From: Fragum whitleyi
Lineage: Eukaryota > Mollusca > Bivalvia > Cardiida > Cardiidae
Direction: 5' to 3'
DNA length: 64,000 bases
Assembly (NCBI GenBank): GCA_948146395.1
Contig: OX411557.1
Span: forward strand, 37,426,077 to 37,490,076
Below the pieces are notes generated by a model. The model worked only from the letters and a program-made list of their open reading frames with translations. It was not told where the DNA came from and ran no database searches. The position numbers and the translations under genes are program-made. Shown here in pieces: positions 1 through 9,974 of the stretch (positions are counted from its first letter, which is position 1; every line of letters starts with the position of its first letter).

Positions 1-198
1 ATGTCTGCTAAGTGCCAAAGACTAATTCCAGCGAATGTGCAATTAATTGCAATTAAATGCTCGGTAATTTTACAAGACACATCAAATCGGCATAAAAACA
101 TCATTCCACAGACAAAATGTTTCTTAAGTACTGACACTTGTTCAGAATTGCATTCATTAACTCGGTAAGAGATGTTTGTGTCGGAAAGAAATGCATTA

Positions 199-290
199 CG
201 CCCCCGTATGGCTACATTTCGCTGGCTTAGCACGAAACAGTTGTAACTTCCTATTAACATAGGGAGTTAAAACTGTTTTGCGCAGAACCG
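199..290. repeat. short hairpin repeat, second copy near 31706-31790
   Basis: The arms around ACAGTTGTAACTTCC and GGAGTTAAAACTGT pair. A similar hairpin at 31706-31790 has arms ACAGTCGTAACTTTCC and GGGAGTTACAACT. Two copies of such a structure point to a small MITE or MITE fragment. Confidence 0.45.
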
Positions 291-898
291 TCGATATGCA
301 CAAAATCTCAACTTGTCACAGGTAGTAAAATTTGAAATTCGGCAATACTAAATTGTCGGATGTAAAGACACGCGACATATATGTGTCCGCTTAGAGAAAC
401 AGTGAAATACAAATGATTCGTTTTGCAAAAAAATGAATTATTAAACTTCGGCGACACAAAAAGTTCGGAATATCGTCAATAACTCTGTCAATCTATGACC
501 GATTTGGATTTGGTTTGGAACAGAGAAGGTGGACAAATGTCAGGAGTTTGTTGGACATGACAGATCTTTTAAAAATCTGTCGATTAAAAAGTTATTTACG
601 ACAAAGTAGAATTTTCTTGATCGTCAATATCTTTTTTATCATCAAATTTTCCAAAGATCTACCTCATCCAACAAATGTATGGCATTTTCCGCTATCTCTG
701 CTTTACACCTTTATCAAATCGGTCAAGTATTGAAAAATTTTTTGAGAATGTCGACAAATTGGTGTCACGTGATTTCCTGTCGTGTTAATTGTCGCTGAAT
801 CCTATGATGTTGGGAAGATTTAATGAGTTTCAACAACATTATGATACGAACGAATGAAACGTTATCTTATTGAGATAAATATTTTTAATGATAATTTT

Positions 899-1237
899 AT
901 ATTTTTACAATAGCTTTCGGCGGCACAGCCGCCTTTAAATTGTATCGTTATGCACGTCGTCTAGATAAAGTTGGCGTCATCAAAATACTACAATGATCCA
1001 GATTGAACCCGCCACAAGGACCCAATGCACGCGGGAACTACAAAATTCCTTTAAAGAGTCTAAATAATTTATTATATGTATTGGGTCCTTGTGGCGGATT
1101 CAACGCACGTACGTCATTCTGGGTCATTGTAGTATTTTGATGACGTCAACGTTACCTTGACGTCGTACAGAACGATTCAACTCATTGTGTTCACCTGATG
1201 AAGGTGGCTGTGCCACCGAAAGCTAGTATAAAAATAT
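899..1237. mobile_element. 339-bp foldback MITE
   Basis: The outer arms are near-identical inverted repeats: left ATATTTTTACAATAGCTTTC and, on the other strand from the right end, ATATTTTTATACTAGCTTTC. Both continue into a GGCGGCACAGCC-like stretch. A second inverted pair inside (about 973-1030 and 1078-1145) contains CATCAAAATACTACAATG and CATTGTAGTATTTTGATG. The single strand could fold almost end to end. There is no coding capacity. Confidence 0.75.
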
Positions 1238-1480
1238 AATATCATTATTATACATAATGATTCATGTAGAATTCTGTTCAAACAGCTTTCTATTGAATTT
1301 TTGGTCAACCAAACCGATCAAAAGATATTATGGTCAATTGTTTTGATACTGAATACTACAAAAAAAGTCGCTTAAAAATCATGGTCGTCCAGATATTACT
1401 GCCTGAAGACCTTTTGGGGAAATTTCTTTCCTTCGACTTCAAGACATTTATTTAAAGAATTCACTATTTCTATTTTTCAG

Positions 1481-1655
1481 AACCTGTGACCCAGCGAGTA
1501 ATGGACCGGGTGGGTGTGACATTATGTGTTGTGGGCGTGGCTATGACTCGATGGATGTAGAAATTCACGAACGTTGTGAATGCAAATATTACTGGTGTTG
1601 TTACGTCAAGTGTAAAACGTGTTCGCGGGTCGTTCGGATGCACAAGTGTCGGTGA
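1481..1655 (+). CDS. Wnt ligand, last coding exon (C-terminal cysteine-rich part)
   Basis: This exon encodes the C-terminal end of a secreted Wnt glycoprotein, the ligand of Frizzled/LRP receptors. It follows a good acceptor (pyrimidine tract and CAG ending at 1480). Its first base finishes a split codon, and 57 residues then run to TGA at 1653-1655. The Wnt signature is unmistakable: TCDPASNGPGGCDIMCCGRGYD, where MCCGRGY is near-invariant in the family, then ERCECKYYWCCYVKCKTC and a terminal KCR. The cysteine spacing fits the disulfide-rich hairpin that contacts the Frizzled CRD. The acylated serine and the rest of the protein would lie in exons left of position 1. Subfamily is unresolved: the tail recalls WntA, Wnt4 and Wnt11/16 types. 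No frameshift or lost cysteine is visible. Confidence 0.93.
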
Positions 1656-2776
1656 CATGGTGGCACATCTTGTTGTTGTTCGTCTACAATTGTTAATTTA
1701 ATATAAAGTTGTTAATTTATTTGAAGAGCGGTAGCTTTTGGATGCCTGAAAGTGTATTGTTATGCCACTTGACTATAACATTTGTCCGCGGATTGATACA
1801 CAATTGAGGAGTGATACGACTATCTCCAACATGGCGATGCACAGAGACGAACGAATTGCAGCAGAATGGCAAAAAATGATTTTGAAAGCCCACTGATGTG
1901 AACGTTACAGTGCCTTTCTCTTGAAAAACGTGCATTTTTTTCTATAGCCGAATATTGTGATGCAGGGATAAACCTCTAAAAAGCAAGACGTTTGTGTAGC
2001 CTATATTGGCAAAGTTAATGCCACCAATACTCAATTGGACCATCGTCTGCAATGTCCAATTTACAAACAATATCGGGTTATCCCTTTGTGCCGCAAAAAA
2101 GGAACATGCATCAACAAAATTCAGTAGTGCCTTTACAGGACTACAGGTGAAAATATCGTGAACAATATAAATGTACATGTATGTTACATGTACACTGTAC
2201 ATACATCGAAATATATGCCCGGAACAGGACCACGCTAGGATGTGCCTTGCAAGCCACTCCTTCTTATTAAAAAGGTGGGGTTTATGAAGATGTATGCTAA
2301 TACAACGATAAATGTTCTGCATACGACGATCTGCCTTCAAATGACACTTTACGTTCGAGTGCCTTTAGTGAAGCCTTATAATATTTCATATTTTCCATGT
2401 GGGAATATACTTTTATAACTTAATAAAAAAAAATGCATGCCCATTCTGCGAAGTATAAGCGGCATGATGGTGTTGAATTTCACTGAATCTCTTTAGAATT
2501 GCATCAACTACTTTGTGTCAAATATACGACTTTTTATTCTGCCAGTACAATTTGTTTATATATTTTGGTATGTCACAATTCAAACATGTTTCATTACACG
2601 TGTATATAACATTCAGAACGTTTTAAACAATTCGATTCCGTTGTCCACATACTCGTAATTCAATATCTTCAGCTTAAAAGGAAATGAAAGTTTGCCGTAA
2701 AAGAATATTTTCCTTCTTGTCTGATTACAATGCCCTTTTCAATCTTGTTTTGTGTTCAATATAAAAAAAACTCTAG
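1656..2776. other. 3' flank of the Wnt gene, no gene seen
   Basis: This is presumed 3' UTR and flank. An AATAAA-like polyadenylation hexamer lies in the A-rich stretch near 2421. Open frames on the minus strand (for example 1942-2340) show no family motif and are treated as chance. Confidence 0.5.
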
Positions 2777-3026
2777 GGCCCGTTTTACTAAACTTCTTAC
2801 GAAAAAAATTGAAATTAATCTTAAGTCAAAATCACAAATCGTACCTGGTGTTTTCATTCATTGTTAGATTCGGCCGTGCAATATCTCCTTGGAATCGTCT
2901 TTCGAAGACGGTTCCAAGGAGATGATGCATGGCAGAATTCCATGTTAAATTACGTGTACTTCGGATGAAGCAAGTTAAATTTTATTTACGCAAAAAATGA
3001 TCGTAAGATATATAATAAAAGAGGCC
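2777..3026. mobile_element. hairpin MITE, family with GGCCCGTTTTACTAAA ends, copy 1
   Basis: The ends read GGCCCGTTTTACTAAA on the left and an A-rich AGAGGCC on the right. The centre is a near-perfect hairpin around GGAATCGTCTTTCGAAGACG. A second copy at 51450-51687 aligns over its whole length, including AAATCACAAATCGTACCTGG and ATGATCGTAAGAT. Confidence 0.75.
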
Positions 3027-3616
3027 TTAATCTTTATGTCCAAGTCAATTCTAATCTGTATCCGTGTAGTTTCAATCCTCGAACGTGATTTTGCTTCTCA
3101 TTTATTCATATCAAACTGCAATTACTACGAATCGTAATTTTGTTCGTTGGTTATTTAATTGTATGAAAATACTCAGTTTTCATTCGACAACTACTTTCAT
3201 TTTCTATTACAAATTGTTAGTTACCTCTTAAATTAGCAGGCTGTTACATACATATCGCTGATGGTCGACCAGAATCCGTATCTATCTATCTACACCACTG
3301 TTTGGTCGCCAAATGACAATATCAAGATTTCACGCAGGTGGTGTACAAATTCAAACCAATTCATTTAGGATGTTCATTGTTATCATTTCATTTGTTAATT
3401 AGTGCTATTTATTTCTTTATATGTATATCGGCCTTGCGAAAAGGGACCTGCTTAGAAGCGTGGTGTGTTTTATATATGTATGATCAGACTGCGCGGATTT
3501 AAAATCATGATCATGAACTAAAATGATATAGTTTGGAAGAAATTATTTTAAGGAAAACTTTAAAATTTGCCAATTGAAATTGCTTTGTTGCTTGGTCAAC
3601 ACATATTTGTTACGTG

Positions 3617-3750
3617 TCCTGCGATCATACTGACAAAACGTTGAGAACTGTTTGAAAATTTTACCCCGCTTTGCATGCAAGTGCCTGTGCAAAGGGGGGA
3701 TGTCTTGTAAACAGTTTGCAAAATTTTGCATCCTGACAGTAGGGCTGGAG
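3617..3750. mobile_element. hairpin MITE family H1, copy 1 (diverged)
   Basis: Arms of the type CTGTTTG..AAATTTTACCCCGCTTTGCA face CAAAG..AACAGTTTGCAAAATTTTGCATCCTGA around a central GCATGCAAGTGCCTGTGC. This is one of six copies in the window (also 4960-5100, 7635-7752, 26008-26135, 29420-29560, 56585-56715). Confidence 0.65.
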
Positions 3751-4620
3751 CTTTAAGACTGGCTTTTCAGTAAAAATTCAATCGCTTTATTAACCATTCA
3801 GGCATCAAGGGATCTTTTTATTTTTGAAAAAGTTACATTATGCTTCTAGAACGGTCATTTTTTTCTTTACTATAGATTGCTTACAAATTCGTAAGTATCT
3901 GTTTTAACTCATTCAACCACAATCAAGCTTAATGGCACCCCTAGAGAAAGCAAAAAAGGCTTTGGAAAACATTTATGACAATGAAGGATTTACTTGTAAG
4001 AAGCAATTCCTTCTTTGCCAAAGTGTTTTGTCCTCCGAAATGGCAAGTTTGTGTTCTTAGAATTGTCGTCTGTAATTCTTTGAAGTTAGACCAGTCGAAA
4101 ATTTTGTCGTCTCGTAATGGGTTAAGATTTTGACGGTCCCTTTTCGCAAAATTTAAACACTTGTTCAATGTAAATATATAGATTTATTTCAGGAAAGCAG
4201 TTAAATGACTCTATTAAAAGAGAACTATTTCGGTTTGCCCGCCCAAATGATACTTTGCTAGAATTTCCAATTCGTTTACCATATTTTGGTGTAAATTACA
4301 TCCGGGGCGGGGGCGGGCCTCTGATCTCGACCTATAGATCCGTAAATGGCGTTTCTTTCCTGTAGATTGAGAAATCGGTAAGCAGGATCAAATTATTGTA
4401 CAGTCCCAAAAAGTAAAATGAGTTATTTTCTTCCAAAAGCGTATTCATTTTCTTGTTAAAAAAAAATGACCAGGAAAATATGATGTAAAGCGCTTTTGAA
4501 ATTGCACAAAATATTTAGGGCTGGAAATTGAAATTTTCTCATCATAAATGGCATAAAAAAACTAGGTTTGAGTTATATAAGAGTCGGCTTTTCGGGCGTT
4601 CCGTCTTTTACAACGAAAAC
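3751..4620. other. intergenic, nothing recognised
   Basis: AT-rich sequence with a short GC-rich patch near 4302-4318. No exon-like stretch with flanking splice sites and no repeat boundary was seen. Confidence 0.5.
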
Positions 4621-4623
4621 AGG

Positions 4624-4828
4624 CTCACACACGGTCAATTATATTGACAATAATGAGTAAATCGATATATCAATCATTTCTCAATATCACCAATACACTG
4701 TCAATAATATTGTCCATCTGCAGGAATGACAATATTATTGACTTTGTATTGGCAATATTGTTTTGGCAATATCGAAAATGTATTCTTTTATTCTATATTA
4801 TTGTCAAGTATATTGCTATCGTGTGTGA
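4624..4828. mobile_element. hairpin MITE with TCACACACG ends
   Basis: Left end TCACACACGGTCAATTATAT and right end ATATTGCTATCGTGTGTGA are inverted. The centre is also palindromic (CAATAATATTGTC facing GACAATATTATTG). The whole 205 bp can fold back. The small plus-strand open frame over it is a by-product of the repeat. Confidence 0.7.
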
Positions 4829-4959
4829 CGCTTAAAGACAAAAATGACCTCTGATCATCCACTGCACTTTGCGGGTCTATATAAAAATATTGCATTAGTC
4901 TCTTATCAAATATTATATTGTGATACAAAGTCGGTATTTCTTCTCTTGTAGTTATTCAT

Positions 4960-5100
4960 ACCTGTCCTGCTTTCAGGATGACAAAACGGTGCAAACAGTT
5001 TGCCAATTTTACCTCGCTTTGTACGCAAGTGCACGTGCAAAGCAGAATTAAATTGGAAATCTGTTTGCACCGTTTTATGATCCTGAGCGCGGGACTGGTT
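4960..5100. mobile_element. hairpin MITE family H1, copy 2 (well preserved)
   Basis: Left arm CAGGATGACAAAACGGTGCA then AACAGTTTGCCAATTTTACC; right arm AATTGGAAATCTGTTTGCAC then CGTTTTATGATCCTG. The loop is GCAAGTGCACGTGC. The arms pair over about 60 bp each. Confidence 0.8.
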
Positions 5101-5389
5101 CGCAGCAATCAGACGACCCTTGATCACCTACTACAATTTGTAGGCTCTATATAAAACATTGCCTTTGTGCCTTATCAAATATCATATTGTGATAAAACAT
5201 CGTTTGTTTGGATAATCATTTTTGTTAGTAAATTGTAAATATTGAACACTATGTGTAAATTTGAAAATGAATCAATAAAAAAAATAAATCCATACTAAGT
5301 CGGTATTTATTCTTGTATTGTTACTCGTACCCAAATAAAACTGCCCTACGGTCTAAAAGAGAAATTCGCAAAACGTATAGCGCCAATTT

Positions 5390-5538
5390 GCTTTGTTTGT
5401 TTGAATGGGTATTTACCTCGCTTTCAACAATCTTTCAGTTAACTCGCGGAGGCGGGAGCACCTAACAATGGATTTCTTGTGTATCTCACACCAGTTCTAC
5501 CATTACATCCTTTCCTAGCCTCCAGCTGCTATCCTGCA
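5390..5538 (-). mobile_element. SINE family A, 3' part, interrupted by the 5541-6358 element
   Basis: On the minus strand this matches the body and tail of the window's commonest SINE: CAATGGATTTCTTG, TCCTTTCCTAGCCTCCAGCTGCTATC and a tail near TTTGAATGGGT. The SINE text breaks off at GCATA (5538-5540) and resumes as TAGGTTTACGATAATCAACC at 6359-6381. A later transposon split it. Confidence 0.75.
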
Positions 5539-5540
5539 TA

Positions 5541-6358
5541 TACTTAGTTCCAAAAGAAAGTGTGCACTCTTGAATTTTGAATATCTCTGAAGTTACACAA
5601 TCTATCATCATGAACCGTCGTGTGACAATCCCCAAGAGTATGTGCAAACGATATTTGAAAACAAAAATCGCGCGATGAGCACAATTTTTCTGTTAATTTG
5701 AGACATTTGATTTTGCATGTGCATCATGCGTTATACGAATAATTGGTCTAAAATGCATTTATTTGAATCTTTGCGGCTTTCTTAAGCGTAAAGTCATGTC
5801 TTCAATACAATTGTGCACGATGCTACAGCGTGGTTTGACTACCAATAAACGTCGATGAACAAAATCAAACGTTGTCCTATTCAGAACGTCATAAAAATTG
5901 ACTGAGCATTTATGTTCCAAAAGAAATCGAGGTCATCATTTTGTAAGGCCTTTAATAATCAAACCAAGATTTCATAGAATGTCATAGCACCATTCAACGA
6001 CAAGTTACTGGCCTTACAACATAGTAATGTCTAACGTTGACGTACACGTAAGGTCTGCATTAAAATTAAAACTTTTGTTTGGAAATGGATTGTAATGGCT
6101 TCTCAAACCCTATTATATAACATAAACGCATACCTTTTACCAAAGAAAAAGTTGTAAGGACGTCGTATCTCAACAATTTAAGTTCTACCTGCGCGTATGC
6201 CGCATGCCATACTTTATCCAAATCTGGTTTGACTTTTAATTTCAAAAGGTCTTGACTAAAGTATGGCATCAAATTTACTCCATAATTTCCCCCCATCTTT
6301 GTAAAAATTAAGAGAAATGTAAGAAGTGAGAGTGCACACTTTCTAATGGAACTCGGTA
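5541..6358. mobile_element. 818-bp non-autonomous DNA transposon with TA target duplication
   Basis: Terminal inverted repeats of about 28 bp: left TACTTAGTTCCAAAAGAAAG then TGTGCACTC; right end, read from the other strand, TACCGAGTTCCATTAGAAAG then TGTGCACTC. TA lies on each side (5539-5540 and 6359-6360), as in Tc1/mariner insertion. The interior has no recognisable transposase; the 104-codon minus-strand frame at 6066-6380 runs out through the right end and has no motif. The insertion sits in a SINE, so it is younger than that SINE. Confidence 0.75.
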
Positions 6359-6381
6359 TAGGTTTACGATAATCAACCAAT

Positions 6382-6602
6382 TGGTAGATTGATTAATTGA
6401 ATGGAGTTTAACGCCGTATTCAACATTTTTTCAGCTATATCGCGGAGACTGGAGCATCTAACAATGGATTCCTGGAATTTCTCTCACCAGTACTACCATT
6501 TAATCCTTTCTAACCTCCAGCTGCTATCTCACATAGGTCTACAATTATCAACCAATTGGTGTAAGACAAGTAGTAGGATAGGATAGGTGCCGCGGTCGGG
6601 AG
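6382..6602 (-). mobile_element. SINE family A, near-full copy
   Basis: On the minus strand the order is head remnant (CCCGACCGCGGCAC near 6600), body (CAATTGGTTGATAATTGTAG, ATAGCAGCTGGAGG) and end (CAGTCTCCGCGATATAGCTG, GGCGTTAAACTCCATTC) with a TCAATCAA-type tail. It lies directly behind the remainder of the interrupted copy. Confidence 0.75.
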
Positions 6603-6647
6603 TCGGCATCACTTTGCCGAAATTGGAATTTGATTAATAATAATTTG

Positions 6648-6722
6648 ATAATAATATAAAATAATATAATATAATATAATATAATATAATATAATATATA
6701 TATTATAATATAATATATAATT
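6648..6722. repeat. (TATAA)n microsatellite
   Basis: A run of about a dozen ATAAT/TATAA pentamers passes into TA-rich sequence. Confidence 0.9.
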
Positions 6723-7003
6723 TTGATTAATAATAATTTGGAAATTGGGTTTCAATCTCTAAACGTTTGCAAGCGTTATTGCAACCTGAACGCTGTGAAA
6801 TTCACAGTTCTTACACGTAGATCCAGGCGATTTATTCAGATATGAGGTGGGTCGAAAACGTATAGATGTAAGCGTTATAATTGATCAATGGTCAAGTTTG
6901 TCGATGAACCATTTGTGTATATCAAGTATATCAAGTGTGAAGACAATATGACTTTTGATCAATCACTTGAAACTGTGTATCTATACTCGTAGAAAATGAT
7001 CGC

Positions 7004-7232
7004 TTAAGGTCCATGTAAAGTGTTTGAGACCAAATTTTAAGGCTTTTCATTTGCAAAGAAAAAGCAGTATGTCCAGGTAGATTATGTATCAAAATGAAAC
7101 TATTCATGAGCATAAGCAGTTAAGCAACACAAGACTCTCATAGCTATAGCGGTATAGCCAAAACGTTGTGGAAAAGGGTCATTTTGTACAGAACAAGCAA
7201 CTGCATGACTGTTGGATAAAATTGGTTCATAT
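7004..7232. mobile_element. half of the TTAA-ended hairpin element (see 48876-49242)
   Basis: It begins TTAAGGTCCATGTAAAGTGT and continues through GAGACCAAATTTTAAGG, AAAAAGCAGTATGTCCAGGT and GCTATAGCGGTATAGCC, matching one arm plus the centre of the full element. The second arm is missing. Confidence 0.65.
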
Positions 7233-7634
7233 TTGAACAAAGTACAGACTAAAGTACTACCCGGGTACTACTAAAACCGCTAGTATAAAACTCGGGCCCA
7301 AAACGTAGTTATGCAAGAAATTTATTTTGACTTATTTTATAAACACATATGTCATATATGTCATTCTAATTTTGTAAACGTGTAGATCTTTATAAGGTAT
7401 GGTGTGTTTTCACAACATAAATGGACATTAATAGTTTATATACCTGTAAGGTTGTTTAGCAATACATCAAATTCTATTCACAGAATGATAAATATATAGG
7501 AATTTATTATAGATCATTGAATTTAAAAAAAGCTATAATTTGAAATAAATTGCAGAAAATATTTCACAATATTATGGTTTGATGAGACACCATACCTACC
7601 ATCTTATTTGAAAACAGACCTAACCGGTTTGACT

Positions 7635-7752
7635 GGGATGACTAAACGGTGGTAGCTGTTTCCAATTATATACCCTACTTTGCACATGCACTCACGTGCA
7701 AAGCGGGATATAATTGGCAAACAGTTCGCACGTGTTGTCATCCTTTGTCCTT
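7635..7752. mobile_element. hairpin MITE family H1, copy 3
   Basis: Arms CCAATTATATACCCTACTTT and AAAGCGGGATATAATTGGCA flank a loop GCACATGCACTCACGTGC. The outer ends GGGATGACTAAACG and TGTTGTCATCC also pair loosely. Confidence 0.75.
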
Positions 7753-8335
7753 TTTAGCATTTCTGATTTAAGCTCATCTGATGATCGGAACTCCATATCA
7801 TGTCAGGGTCTTCGTATCAATGATACCCACAATAATTCTTGCCAGGAAAATTGTCTTAAGTTGTAAAAATAATACAGACGATATCACTTCGATTTTGCGA
7901 TTATGTATTGACTCTTCTTTTTTCCTCAATTTATCTTTGATTTATTTAGCGATGACCCCGTTAGTTTCCTTGACCTTTTCAATCGATCTTGCTGTTCTCA
8001 TATGGAAGTAGTTTTCTGTGAATATAAATTGTGAAAGCCTTGGCAATATCTTTTTAAAAAGTTATAGCCAAATAATAGAAAACTCTTAGTATAAACACAT
8101 TTTAGCGTTGAAAAATGATTCTTACGTCTATGATCTTGAAGCTTTTATCAATGGAAAAAAAAACACTTGTCACAATCAATCCTGAACCTTTCATCAATAT
8201 AAAGATCTTGGCACAGAAATACATAAATGTGATATAAAGGGTGTATTGATCCGTTTTTTCTCTTGATGCGTTTATGTCGCCTCGAATATAGAAGCACAAG
8301 TTTAAATGAGTGCTAAATGGACAATTTCGTTTATT

Positions 8336-8466
8336 GGTTTTATCCTAATTATTTTACATCAATTGGGTAACAAGTTATTTCAACTTTAATTAATCCCTCT
8401 CGATACTGATTCCTTGAACATTCACCAGTACTCGCGCTGAAAGTGTGGGCCAATGAAAGAACCAAG
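8336..8466 (-). mobile_element. 5'-truncated SINE sharing the body of the 28S-headed SINE at 18726-18970
   Basis: On the minus strand it reads GGTTCTTTC, CCCACAC, GCGCGAG(T)ACTGGTGAAT, ATCGAGAGGGATTAAT, AACTTGTTACCCAAT and GATGTAAAATAA. All are shared in the same order with 18726-18860. No 28S-like head is present here, as expected for a 5'-truncated copy. Confidence 0.65.
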
Positions 8467-9094
8467 ATCTATACCTGTAGAGACAAAATTGATCTTTGAT
8501 CACTCCCCCGGAATTGCTTTTCTATACATCTAGATATATGTATACAGAAAAGTAAACAAGCAGTATAGGTAGAAACCGAACTAATTGAAAAAGGGTAAAA
8601 CTCCCCCAACTTCACGGTCTTTCGCATTTCTTCGGTTTGCCATTGCGCAGTCCTTTTGGTAAACAAATAGTTAGAAGCAATTTATTTACTCAGGAAATGA
8701 AGAAATCTACACTAACCATTCATCGAAACTTGGTTTGAATGTTCTGTTTCAATATATTTATACTCGAATCAAAGAGCAGTAACCAAATTTCGAATGCATT
8801 CATAGTGGCGAACGACATAAACTCGGTCGTGTTGGTTTCTGAATAGTTGAAATAAAAAAAGGTAAAGTATTTTTTTACTTGCTCAGCTTATTAAACGCTT
8901 ATTTTATTATAGTTTTTGCTTAATCCTACGCTATTTTATTTTTTCTCCATTGTTCTTTATTCCTGTAGACGGAAAACCACGCTACAGAAATTGATTGATA
9001 AATATGAAGGCGTAAACAAGAAAAAAACAACAAATTAATTGTCTGTTTCAGAGTAAGATCGCTATAAATACATGTATTTTCATTAAGTTAATAA

Positions 9095-9185
9095 CAAAAA
9101 CTTTATTTTCACGAGTAGCGGAGACACGGGTGAAAATATATGTATAGCTTTTGTTGTTCACGAAATGAAATTAATCGATCTTGCT
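9095..9185. repeat. TTTTGTTGTTCACGAAATG repeat, part of a family also at 35575-35720 and 54430-54500
   Basis: TATTTTCACGAGTAGCGGAG and GTATAGCTTTTGTTGTTCAC recur at 35575-35720, where two facing copies form a hairpin, and in part at 54430-54500. Probably a MITE fragment. Confidence 0.5.
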
Positions 9186-9254
9186 CGAAAAACAAACGAA
9201 TATTCAATTTCTTAAATGCAAATATTGGACAGAATTAATAAAAAAAAAATGGGG

Positions 9255-9480
9255 AAAATCTTAAGATCCTGGGTTCGATCCCCGACGGTGGCACTGATCC
9301 TTTCTGACTATTCGTCTCCCGCCAGTTGTTTAATAATCGTAAACCTATGTAAAATAGCAGCTTGGGGCTAGGAAAAGATGAAATTGTAGTATCAGTGTGA
9401 AAAATACCAGGAATACATTGTTAGGTGCGCTAGTTTCCAGTTGACTGAAAAATTGTCAAATATTGGTGTAAAACCCAGTT
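9255..9480 (+). mobile_element. SINE family A, diverged copy
   Basis: It retains the tRNA B-box part of the head (GGGTTCGATCCCCGACGG) and body motifs TTTAATAATCGTAAACCTAT, ATAGCAGCTTGGGGCTAGGA and ATACCAGGAATACATTG. The 5' part of the head is missing. Confidence 0.75.
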
Positions 9481-9667
9481 CAAATAAGCAATTAAACATT
9501 TACAATCTATGACGTTCACGTATACATGTGTGTGGTTTTGTCTTAGAAAAGAAGATATTCGATTTCGCATTTTTTCACAATATTTTCTATCGCATTACAT
9601 TTATTTCAAATCTCATCGATATTTGAAAAAAAAGGAAACAACATTTATCTGTATTTGCATTATTCCT

Positions 9668-9788
9668 ATTCATTCATTCATTCATTCATTCATTCATTCA
9701 TTCATTCATTCATTCATTCATTCATTCATTCATTCATTCATTCATTCATTCATTCATTCATTCATTCATTCATTCATTCATTCATTTA
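9668..9788. repeat. (CATT)n microsatellite, about 30 units
   Basis: An almost uninterrupted run of ATTC/CATT tetramers. The open frame 9509-9820, with its Ile-His-Ser-Phe repeats, exists only because of this run. Confidence 0.98.
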
Positions 9789-9974
9789 TTAATTCTATTA
9801 ATGACTCATTCAACAAATAATTCACTTATTATTCATTTATATATTTATTCATTTTTCTCTGTCTATCTTATGTTTAAATTTTCTTTCTTTCTTTCAAATC
9901 ATGACATGAAAATACAAGACTTAATTTTAATACATGTATAACTCAATATCATGCTTCTTCTCAGACTACAAACT

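Larger units (their letters stand above)
1..1480. other. Wnt intron (3' part) with repeats
   Basis: No exon was recognised left of the Wnt acceptor, so this stretch is read as intron. It holds a small hairpin at about 199-290 and a 339-bp foldback element at 899-1237. The rest is plain AT-rich sequence. Confidence 0.6.

Noticed and set aside
1470..1658. 62-codon minus-strand open frame
   Set aside because: It is the antisense shadow of the Wnt exon, which has clear family motifs on the plus strand.
6066..6380. 104-codon minus-strand open frame as a transposase
   Set aside because: It crosses the element's right end into SINE sequence and has no DDE or DNA-binding motif.
9509..9820. 103-codon plus-strand open frame with Ile-His-Ser-Phe repeats
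   Set aside because: It is created by the (CATT)n microsatellite and has no other protein-like feature.
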